Shown: positions 1-7,006 of the stretch, one piece after another | How positions within the stretch are numbered: the stretch's first letter is position 1 | Layout of the letters: each line of letters starts with the position of its first letter | Source of the DNA: Planctomycetota bacterium | GTDB taxonomy: Bacteria > Planctomycetota > Planctomycetia > Isosphaerales > Isosphaeraceae | Assembly: GCA_021777845.1 (NCBI GenBank) | Contig: JAJYDB010000017.1 | Coordinates: forward strand, 1 to 34,003 | DNA: 34,003 bases | Direction: 5' to 3' | Notes under the pieces: model-generated | Database searches by the model: none | What the model was told of the DNA's origin: nothing | What the model saw: the letters and a program-made list of their open reading frames with translations, nothing else | Made by a program: the position numbers and the translations under genes

Positions 1-2625
1 GGTCGAGCGGTTGTTGTACGAGACCCGCACGTTGGTCGCGAAGTCGGTGAACGCGTCCTCGAACTTCGTCCCCGCGGAGACCGTGTACTTCGGCATCTCA
101 AGCACGTGGCAGCCGCGGCAATTGTAGCGATTGAGCAACTTCTCGCCCTGCGCCTTCGCGAACTGCGCGGGCTTGTAGTGCGTCTTGGGCAGGTAACGCG
201 CCGAGATCTTCTCGCCGGTGAGGCCGAGCACGAAGGTCATCACCTCCTCGACGGCCTTCGGGTCGTTCGCCCAGACGAACTGCGGCATCCGCAAGCGGTC
301 GTCCCACGCCTTCAGATCCTCGTTCGTCTTCTTGTAGTCGTAGCTCCGCGGCCGGTGCAGCTTCTCGTAAAGGAAGCCCGGGCGGGTCTGCTCGAGGATT
401 TTCTCCTGGTAATACTCGTCGGTGCCGTCGCGGCTCTTGTCGTCGGCGATCGGCTGGTCGCTCAGATACTCGGCGATGTGCCCGTAGTCGAGCTTCGTCG
501 GGCTCTTCGATCCCCAGCCGTTCAGAGGCGTGCCGATCGGCTTCGCGTTCTCGTATCCGGGGATGTTGTGACAACCGAAGCAACCGAGCCGACTGATCGT
601 CTTCTCGCCGAGATACATCAGCTTCTGCTGCGTCGTGAGCTTCTCCTTCACGAACGACTCCACCTCGGAAAGCGGCACCGTCGTCAGCTTGCCGTTCTCG
701 AGGAAGCCCCCCTTCGCGACGTACAGCTTCACCAGGTAGTTGAGCGACTCTTGGACCTCGGTCGACTCGACCGGCGGCACCTCGACCGGCGTCGGCCACT
801 CGGCTTTCACCGAGAGGATCCACGTCGCGATGTCGGCGGCGTCGGCGAGGCTCAGTTGCAGGTTCGGCATCAACGTCTTGGCGTGATACGCCTCGGGGGC
901 GTGAATCCAGTTCGCCAGCCACTTGTATCCCGACGCCTGCGAGCTGAACTTCGCCGCCATGTTCGAGAGGTTCGGCCCAAAGTTCGCGTCGACGAACTCG
1001 CGCGCCGCCTCGGGGAACTTCGACGCGGCGTAATCCTTATGCTGGTGGCACGCAAGGCAGCCCTTCTGCAAGAACAACTGCTCGCCGTGCTTCGCGTCCC
1101 CCTTCGCGGGCGGCTCGACGAAACCCGACGGCGGGGCGCTCTTCGCAAACAGGTACGTCGTGATCGCGTGGATCTCGGCGTGATTCTTCGGCCAATCTTC
1201 CTTCGCGTTGTTGTTCGTGAGCCCGTAGAACTTCGGCATCCGCGTGTCGGGACGGAACGCGTGCGGATTCTTGATCCACTTCAAGGTCCAATCCTTCGAG
1301 ACCTTCGACGCGATCCCGCGCAGGCTCGGGCCGACTTGACGCTCGTCGGTCAGGTCGGGGCCGAACGAGCCTTCGCCGCCGATCGTGTGACAGCCGGTGC
1401 AGCCGTACTTCACGATCCGCTGGTAGCCCGCCTGCAACTTCTTCGCCTGCGGGACGTCGGTGACCTCGTGGTGACACTTGATGCAGCTCGACTCGACGAA
1501 CCGCTTCGGCAGCATCGGGTAATCCCAGTGGTGGATCTCCTTCCAGGCGAGATCCTCCGTCCACTCCTCCTTCTGGGCGAGGTCGTTCGGCTCGTGCGAC
1601 GAGTAGGTAAAGTCGGTCCCCGAGCCTTGACCGCCGTGGCAGATCGTGCAGCCGAAGCTGTTGATCGGGTGCGGGCCGTTCGAGTCGAGATAGAGGCCCG
1701 CCTTCACGACGTTGCCGCGCGGGTCGACCGCGGTCGCGCCGTCGGTCAAATGCGGGTGCGCCGCGAACGCCGCGTTCAAATCCTTCATCGGCTTGCCTTC
1801 GGGGTCCTTGTCGTACCCGAGGCGGTCGATCCCCTGGTGGCAGGTCTGGCAGCGGTCGTACCGCGGCACGTCCTTAAAGTTATAGTTGATCGTGAGCTCG
1901 GGCAGGCTGATCTGTTGAATCTTCGTCGGCGGCGCGGCCAAGTCGATGAACGGCAAGCCGCGGAACCACGCGAGCGGCCCGAAGTACTGCTCTTCCTTCT
2001 GCGTGAGGGCGCGGTCGATGCGGTCGACGTCGCGCGTCAGGTCTTCTTTTTCCTTCTTGAGGTTGTCGACGTGACCGAGCAGGTCCTCCTTGGTCGACTT
2101 CAGCTTCGCGAGCTCGCCGCTCACCTCCTCGAACCGCTCCGACAGATCGAGCAGACGCGCTTCGCTCTTCACGATCACCGTGCGGAGATACTCGCGGGCG
2201 TGCCGCTCCTCGCCGCGCTCGATCATGCCGTCGTACAAGCTGCGCTGACTGTCGAGCTCGGCCTTCTGGAATTTCTTCTCGGTGTCGAGCTTCTCGAAGC
2301 GCCCCTGCACGACCCGGAGCTCGCCGTCGAGCTTGTACAGCGCCGACGCGTTCTCGTCCTTCTTGGCCTCGGCCGAGGCGACCTCGGAGTCGATCTCCTC
2401 GATCCGCGCCTTCTTCTTCGCGCTCTGGTCGGCGAGCTTCTCCTTCTTCGCCGCCTCGAGCTTCGCGACCTCCACGTCGTGAAACTCGCGCTGCACCTGC
2501 TTCCAAGGGCGCAAGTGGTCGGCCGCTACCATCCAGACGATCGACAGCGTCATCGCGATCGAAGTGATCGCGAAGACGATATGCAGACCCGACTGGCTGC
2601 GATACGTTTCCTCTGTCGCCGGCAT
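1..2625 (-). CDS. Membrane-anchored multihaem cytochrome c of a Rieske/cytochrome b complex (3' end outside window)
   Basis: Open frame of 875 codons from an ATG at 2625 with no stop before the window edge, so the C-terminus is missing. Residues 14-34 are one membrane helix; about 40-225 is a charged, Glu/Lys-rich stretch predicted to be coiled coil. Seven c-type haem motifs follow: CQTCH 259-263, CTICH 326-330, CIKCH 381-385, CTGCH 409-413, CLACH 523-527, CFGCH 682-686 and CRGCH 836-840. It probably takes electrons from the Rieske centre and passes them on outside the cytoplasmic membrane, in place of cytochrome c1 or f; this role is inferred from its position as last gene of the operon, 86 bases after the subunit IV-like gene. 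The start is supported by a GAAGGTGA ribosome site 6 bases upstream. Long open frames on the opposite strand (for example 106-2829) are shadows. More haems may lie in the missing part. Confidence 0.93.
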   Translation of the reverse strand, partial: MPATEETYRSQSGLHIVFAITSIAMTLSIVWMVAADHLRPWKQVQREFHDVEVAKLEAAKKEKLADQSAKKKARIEEIDSEVASAEAKKDENASALYKLDGELRVVQGRFEKLDTEKKFQKAELDSQRSLYDGMIERGEERHAREYLRTVIVKSEARLLDLSERFEEVSGELAKLKSTKEDLLGHVDNLKKEKEDLTRDVDRIDRALTQKEEQYFGPLAWFRGLPFIDLAAPPTKIQQISLPELTINYNFKDVPRYDRCQTCHQGIDRLGYDKDPEGKPMKDLNAAFAAHPHLTDGATAVDPRGNVVKAGLYLDSNGPHPINSFGCTICHGGQGSGTDFTYSSHEPNDLAQKEEWTEDLAWKEIHHWDYPMLPKRFVESSCIKCHHEVTDVPQAKKLQAGYQRIVKYGCTGCHTIGGEGSFGPDLTDERQVGPSLRGIASKVSKDWTLKWIKNPHAFRPDTRMPKFYGLTNNNAKEDWPKNHAEIHAITTYLFAKSAPPSGFVEPPAKGDAKHGEQLFLQKGCLACHQHKDYAASKFPEAAREFVDANFGPNLSNMAAKFSSQASGYKWLANWIHAPEAYHAKTLMPNLQLSLADAADIATWILSVKAEWPTPVEVPPVESTEVQESLNYLVKLYVAKGGFLENGKLTTVPLSEVESFVKEKLTTQQKLMYLGEKTISRLGCFGCHNIPGYENAKPIGTPLNGWGSKSPTKLDYGHIAEYLSDQPIADDKSRDGTDEYYQEKILEQTRPGFLYEKLHRPRSYDYKKTNEDLKAWDDRLRMPQFVWANDPKAVEEVMTFVLGLTGEKISARYLPKTHYKPAQFAKAQGEKLLNRYNCRGCHVLEMPKYTVSAGTKFEDAFTDFATNVRVSYNNRST

Positions 2626-2711
2626 ATGCGTTCACCTTCGTCAAGGAATGCGTCGAGGGGCGGTCCAGCGCGGGCGCCGCGGGCGCACCCGCAACGCCCC
2701 CTCGCGTCCGT

Positions 2712-4307
2712 TCAGATGTTGAAGAAATATTCCGGAATCGCCACCAGATACTTCAGGTTGATCGTCCAACGCAGAACCATCTTGATCGGCAGGCTGGCCA
2801 TGAACAACAACAACCCCGCCAGCACGTAAAACCGCATGCTTCCCGACTCGGCGATGTACTTCTTAAAGAAGAACTTGCCGAGCAACGGCGGGATCACCGC
2901 GAAGTACGCGAGCGAGATCGCAATCCCGGGCAGCTCGCGGGTGAGGATGTTCGTCGGCTTCGCCGTGCCGAGCAACTGCACCCAGAAGATGTCCGAAAGG
3001 TTGACGTTGTTGAGCGGAATCAGCTTGTGGACGTCCCAATACTCGTACGGGCCGAAGAAGTTCCAGTTCGGGCCGCGCAGGAACGTGCCGAGCAGAATCA
3101 GGATGACCCAGAGCACGAGATAACCGTACTGAAAGGTCACGTACGCGAACATCCGCTGCTTGATCGTGTAGTAGCCGTTGCCGAGCTTGTTGGTGTCGAT
3201 GTAGGGGATCGCCATCAAGCCGACGATGATCATCGACGGCAAGACCACGCCCGCCATCCAAGGGTCGAAATAGACGAGCATCTCTTGCAAGCCGAGGAAG
3301 TACCACGGCGCCTTCGACGGATTCGGCGCCACCGTCGAGCTGGCGGGCTGTTCCAAAGGCGCCTGCAGCGCGATCCCCCAGACGACGAGCACGATCGTCT
3401 CGACGACCATCGCGATCAGCTCGGTGTAGACCAAGTCCGGCCAGACGAGCGTCTTTTCGGGCTCGAGCTGCTCGAGGTTCGGCAGTCCGCTGTCCATCCG
3501 CGCGTCGTTGATCACCGCGCGGCGCAGGGCGAGCCAGGTGAAGAACGCCACGAGCACGATCAAGCCCACGATCGGCACGTTGTCGGGCTTGGTCACGATG
3601 TCGCGGAAGTCGAAGTCGGTCATGCTGAGGCCGAAGAACATCAAGAAGGCGTTCACCAAGCCCCACGCCAGAATCCCGTTCGCGAACAAGCGTCGATACT
3701 TGATGATCAGCACGAAGGCCGCGGTCGCCCCCACGAAGAACGTCGTCGGTCCGGAGACCGCGTCGACCGCGTCGCGCATGAATTTCGGCAACGCGAACTC
3801 GGCGCCGAGCGCGTAAGTCAGCCCCATCACCTGGAAGACCAAAGCGGCGGTCGTCCAGACCAGCGTCCAGAGCGTACGGTTCATCGGCTTGCCGAGGCCG
3901 TGCGCCGGGATGTGGTCGTCGAGCGTCGCGGCCGCGTCGCTCACCCCGGCGTGCGCCGCGTGCTCCGAGCGCTCCTCGGCGAAGTGCGCCGCGTCGGCCC
4001 CCGCCGCGATCGCCACCAAGACGTTCGCCGCGGCGCAGATCCAATACGCGACCAACGTGCCGCCGGGCAACGCGCCTCGACCCAGCATGAGCAGCGTCGC
4101 GAGCCCGTACAGCCCGAAAAACGCGATCATCAGCCAGTTCGGGAGCTTCCGCGTGCGGGGCGCGAGGCCCTTCGTCGACGCCCCCTCCGAGACGATCTGC
4201 ATGTAGGCGACGTAAGCCGCCGCCGCCGCGTTCAGCATCGACGCGAGCAGGTAGTACCAGGAGAGTCCGGCCATCACGCCGGGAGTCAAGTCGGGATGAT
4301 GATCCAT
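2712..4307 (-). CDS. Cytochrome b C-terminal domain / subunit IV-like protein with extra N-terminal membrane domain
   Basis: 531 residues, integral membrane. Residues about 288-415 match the C-terminal half of cytochrome b (b6f subunit IV): a WPDLVY start, a helix at 295-313, the quinol-site motif as APWYFLGLQE at 333-342 (PEWY in most families, so the Glu is replaced by Pro with Ala before it), then a helix at 351-370. Further helices lie near 395-411, 460-477 and 493-511. The first 265 residues hold about seven more hydrophobic segments (12-38, 58-76, 84-104, 146-166, 188-203, 211-228, 243-261) and are not part of a normal subunit IV, which has about 160 residues. Together with the b6-type protein encoded just upstream (174-base gap) it should form the quinol oxidation site. 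A weak GAGAG ribosome site precedes the ATG. I do not recognise the N-terminal membrane domain. Confidence 0.9.
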   Translation of the reverse strand: MDHHPDLTPGVMAGLSWYYLLASMLNAAAAAYVAYMQIVSEGASTKGLAPRTRKLPNWLMIAFFGLYGLATLLMLGRGALPGGTLVAYWICAAANVLVAIAAGADAAHFAEERSEHAAHAGVSDAAATLDDHIPAHGLGKPMNRTLWTLVWTTAALVFQVMGLTYALGAEFALPKFMRDAVDAVSGPTTFFVGATAAFVLIIKYRRLFANGILAWGLVNAFLMFFGLSMTDFDFRDIVTKPDNVPIVGLIVLVAFFTWLALRRAVINDARMDSGLPNLEQLEPEKTLVWPDLVYTELIAMVVETIVLVVWGIALQAPLEQPASSTVAPNPSKAPWYFLGLQEMLVYFDPWMAGVVLPSMIIVGLMAIPYIDTNKLGNGYYTIKQRMFAYVTFQYGYLVLWVILILLGTFLRGPNWNFFGPYEYWDVHKLIPLNNVNLSDIFWVQLLGTAKPTNILTRELPGIAISLAYFAVIPPLLGKFFFKKYIAESGSMRFYVLAGLLLFMASLPIKMVLRWTINLKYLVAIPEYFFNI

Positions 4308-4481
4308 GATCGTCTCTCGGAGCCTTCGACCGATCTATCCGCGGGCCGCAAGCGCCGGCCGTTCGTCGTGAACTTCAAGCCCGAACGCCGCCCCGCGGGA
4401 TCCGAAACGCCGCCACATTCCGCGCGCCCATCCGCAACCTCCCCTCCCGCGCGGCGCGGCGCGCGGGGCGAGGCGACGACC

Positions 4482-5255
4482 TCACATGGGGGCGCTGATG
4501 CCGCCGTCCTTACGGACCCGCCAAAAGTGGACCATGATCAAGAGCGTCGCCGCCAGCGGGATCGCGACGCAGTGCAACACGTAAAACCGGTTCAACGTCA
4601 TCTCGCCGACCGATCGGCCGCCGAGCAGCGCGAACTTCGCGTCCGACCCCGAGGTGATCAGACTCACCCCGTTCAACTTCAACAGCGACGCGCCCGGCCC
4701 CTCGACCCCGACACCCGGCGTCGCCCGCGCCATGTTCGAGCCGACCGTGATCGCCCAGATCGCCAACTGGTCCCAAGGCAGCAAATACCCCGTGAACGAC
4801 AGCAGCAACGTCGATACCAGCAACAACACGCCGATCACCCAGTTGAACTCGCGCGGCGGTTTGTAGCTGCCCGTTAAAAACACGCGGTACATATGCAGCC
4901 AGACCGCGATCACCATCGCGTGCGCCCCCCACCGGTGCAGCTCGCGCAAGATGCCGAGCGTGGTCACGTCGCGGAGCGCCAAGATGTCGTTGTAGGCGTG
5001 TTCGAGCGTCGGTCGGTAGTAAAACATCAACAAGACGCCGGTCACAACCTCGACGATGAACAGGAAGAACGTCGTTCCCCCCATGCACCAGGTGTAACTG
5101 AGCGCGATGCCCTGCTTCCGCACGCTCACCGGGTGCAGGTGCAGGAAGAAGTTCGTCAGCACGACGACCGTACGGTTGCGGCGGTCGGTCGGCATCGGGT
5201 GCCGGAAAACGCTTTTCCAGACCTGCGACTCGGTGATCTTTTCCAAAATGGCCAT
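4482..5255 (-). CDS. Cytochrome b6-type subunit of a Rieske/cytochrome b complex
   Basis: 257 residues, the four-helix N-terminal half of cytochrome b. It binds two b haems in the membrane and carries electrons from quinol across it. Haem ligands are visible as His107/His121 in the HRWGAH...LHMYR helix and His228/His243 in the RFYVLH...VHFWR helix. The second pair is 15 residues apart, as in b6f-type proteins; bc1-type proteins have 14. PWDQ at 160-163 and YYRP at 79-82 are conserved b6 features. Cys57 in YTWCMGG lines up with the b6 cysteine (Cys35 in plant numbering) that attaches haem ci. The gene lies between the Rieske gene (168-base gap) and the subunit IV-like gene (174-base gap), all on one strand. 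The ATG at 5255 is preceded by AGGGA at 6 bases. Family assignment is certain; haem ci is inferred. Confidence 0.95.
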   Translation of the reverse strand: MAILEKITESQVWKSVFRHPMPTDRRNRTVVVLTNFFLHLHPVSVRKQGIALSYTWCMGGTTFFLFIVEVVTGVLLMFYYRPTLEHAYNDILALRDVTTLGILRELHRWGAHAMVIAVWLHMYRVFLTGSYKPPREFNWVIGVLLLVSTLLLSFTGYLLPWDQLAIWAITVGSNMARATPGVGVEGPGASLLKLNGVSLITSGSDAKFALLGGRSVGEMTLNRFYVLHCVAIPLAATLLIMVHFWRVRKDGGISAPM

Positions 5256-5259
5256 GCAA

Positions 5260-5268
5260 GATCCCTAG
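5260..5268 (-). promoter_or_regulatory. Ribosome binding site CTAGGGATC before the cytochrome b gene
   Basis: Read on the minus strand, the nine bases CTAGGGATC sit 4 bases before the ATG of the cytochrome b6-type gene. AGGGA is a plausible Shine-Dalgarno core. The identical nine bases precede the Rieske gene (6608-6616), which suggests matched translation of the two core subunits. Confidence 0.5.
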
Positions 5269-5423
5269 TTGACCGTCGCGGGGCGGACCCGACGACGTAT
5301 TTTGCTTGAATCCGACCGGCATCGATTCCGAAACAGCGGTCGAAACCGCGTGCTCAAACACTTGCTTGTTGCCCGCTCGCACCGCGAAGCCGCGCGAGCG
5401 CGGCCAACCCGCCGACTCCCCTT

Positions 5424-6602
5424 TTACGCGACGATGAAACTATCGGGGTCGGACCACTGACCCAGCTCTTGCTGGAACTTTTGGCTCTTGTCGACGACGA
5501 TTTGACCGTCGTCGGCCACCGTGACCTTGAATCGTTCCAGAGGCCGGGGGGCGGGCCCTTCGAAGTTGATGCCCGAGATGTAGAAGCCGCTGCCGTGGCA
5601 CGGGCACTTGAATTTCTGCTCGGCGGCGAGCCAGTTCGGCGGGCAGCCGAGGTGCGTGCAAATCGACTGCAACGCGTAGATCTCGTCGACGCCGTTGACT
5701 TTGGTCGAGCGCACCACCCAGAAGCCCCACTCGGCCTTGAACCGCTCGTTCACGTCTTCCTTTTCGTAGTCGGTGGGGTAACCGATTTTGACCGTGCTCG
5801 GCGGCTCGGCGAGGACGTTCGGGAAGAGGAACCGCACCGTCATCACGGTGAGCGCGGTCATGCCCGCGTTGAACGCGACCCAGCCCGCGATGACCCACGC
5901 GAGATTGGCCGGAATGTGGATCGTGACGTCGCGCCGCGTGAGCTTCGAGAGCAGGCCCTTCGAAGGCTTCGGCGGCACCGTCTGCGGCTTGGCGTCCTTC
6001 GCCTTCGCGCCGGCTTTCGCGGCGGGGGGCGGCGGCGCGGATTCGGCGATTTTCTTCTGAGCCGTCTGCCGAAGCGCCTCGGCGAGATCCTTCGGGTCGC
6101 TGATTTTGTCGAGCGGGGGCAGCTCGCGGGCCGCGGGCTTCGCGGCCGCGGCGGCCTTCGGAGCACCCGCGGCGGCGGGCTTCGCGGCAGGCTTGGCGCC
6201 CGCGGCGGGGGCGGAGCCGCTCATCATCCGCGCGGCCGCCAGCTTCTCGGCGATCGTGAGCGGACGTCCCAACTTTTCAGGCGTGGGGATGTCGGGCGGC
6301 GGACCCGCGGGGGCGGCCGGAGCGGATTCGGCGGCGGGGCTCGACGCGACCGCCTTGGCGGCGGGCGCCGCGGCAGGTTTCGGAGCGCCGCCCGCTCGCG
6401 CCGCGGCCAGCTTCTCGGCCAACGTCAAGGGACGCCCCAAGCTCGCGGGCGTCGGCGCCGCGGCGGCCTCGACATGCGCCGCCGGCGCCGAGGCCTCGGC
6501 CTCGGCCGGCTGGGACGCCGGAGCACTCTCCGCGGGCTTCGCCGCCGCACCGGCACGCGCGGCCGCCAGCTTCTCCGCAGTCGTCATTGGTTTGTTGGCC
6601 AT
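5424..6602 (-). CDS. Rieske [2Fe-2S] protein with long Ala/Pro-rich, repeat-bearing N-terminus
   Basis: 392 residues, about twice the usual Rieske length. The C-terminal part is a standard Rieske domain: CTHLGC at 315-320 and CPCHGSGF at 333-340 give the cluster ligands Cys315, His317, Cys333 and His336 and the disulfide pair Cys320/Cys335. One membrane helix at 234-259 anchors it, so the domain should sit outside the cytoplasmic membrane and take electrons from quinol. The first 220 residues are Ala/Pro/Lys-rich and contain three near-identical motifs, TTAEKLAAARAG (7-18), LTLAEKLAAARAG (59-71) and LTIAEKLAAARM (115-126), the last two preceded by LGRP. On the expected topology this extension lies in the cytoplasm. 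It is the first gene of the bc operon. The ATG at 6602 has AGGGA 7 bases upstream. Confidence 0.95.
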   Translation of the reverse strand: MANKPMTTAEKLAAARAGAAAKPAESAPASQPAEAEASAPAAHVEAAAAPTPASLGRPLTLAEKLAAARAGGAPKPAAAPAAKAVASSPAAESAPAAPAGPPPDIPTPEKLGRPLTIAEKLAAARMMSGSAPAAGAKPAAKPAAAGAPKAAAAAKPAARELPPLDKISDPKDLAEALRQTAQKKIAESAPPPPAAKAGAKAKDAKPQTVPPKPSKGLLSKLTRRDVTIHIPANLAWVIAGWVAFNAGMTALTVMTVRFLFPNVLAEPPSTVKIGYPTDYEKEDVNERFKAEWGFWVVRSTKVNGVDEIYALQSICTHLGCPPNWLAAEQKFKCPCHGSGFYISGINFEGPAPRPLERFKVTVADDGQIVVDKSQKFQQELGQWSDPDSFIVA

Positions 6603-6607
6603 CGGTC

Positions 6608-6616
6608 GATCCCTAG
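6608..6616 (-). promoter_or_regulatory. Ribosome binding site CTAGGGATC before the Rieske gene
   Basis: On the minus strand CTAGGGATC lies 5 bases before the Rieske ATG. It is the same nine-base word as at 5260-5268 before the cytochrome b gene, and it supports the ATG at 6602 as start. Confidence 0.5.
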
Positions 6617-6952
6617 ACTCCCGGTCAAACCCTTACGGCCCGACCCCTGGAGGTAAGTCGAATTCTGAGTGGGATAACCTCACAACTGCAAACTTAATAC
6701 CATCCCGCCCGAATCCGACCTCTACACTCTAACCCGTCACTCTGTTGAGACTTCGGATTTCCGCGCACCGACGTCGCCGCACGTTCGTTCTCAATACTGA
6801 GAATATCGGGCCGGCGTGTTGCCGTTCGCGAGAACCGCGGGGCGGAGGGGGGAGACTCGCGCTTCGCGACGCAACCAACACGGGATCACGCAACGAACGG
6901 CATCGCCCGTCGCGCGACCGCGTTTTCGAGTCGCTTGTGAAAAGTGTAGCAA

Positions 6953-6977
6953 GCCCCGTCGCGGGAAGCAACGGGGC
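6953..6977 (-). terminator. Possible terminator hairpin after the M56 peptidase gene
   Basis: GCCCCGT (6953-6959) and ACGGGGC (6971-6977) are perfect 7-base complements around an 11-base loop, about 30 bases beyond the stop of the M56 gene. The minus strand then runs into a short T-rich patch (ACACTTTT) without a proper T-run, so an intrinsic terminator is only possible. Confidence 0.35.
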
Positions 6978-7006
6978 CGCGCGCGAAATCAACGACGGGG
7001 CGGCTG

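Larger units (their letters stand above)
6603..7006 (-). other. Intergenic region upstream of the bc operon
   Basis: About 400 bases between the end of the M56 peptidase gene and the start of the Rieske gene, both on the minus strand. It should hold the promoter of the bc operon, but I found no convincing -35/-10 pair. An A/T-richer patch lies around 6660-6735. Frames here show no family signal. The only clear structure is the hairpin at 6953-6977. Confidence 0.5.

Noticed and set aside
106-2829. 907-residue open frame on the plus strand
   Set aside because: Shadow of the multihaem cytochrome gene. Its product is Arg/Leu/Val-rich without domains, while the minus strand has seven CxxCH motifs in one frame.
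3027-4877. 616-residue plus-strand frame over the cytochrome b genes
   Set aside because: Arg/His/Asp-rich product without similarity; the opposite strand encodes clear cytochrome b domains.
6603-6830. Promoter for the bc operon
   Set aside because: Several A/T-rich words such as TATTAA and TAGAGT occur on the minus strand, but none has a fitting -35 at 16-18 bases.
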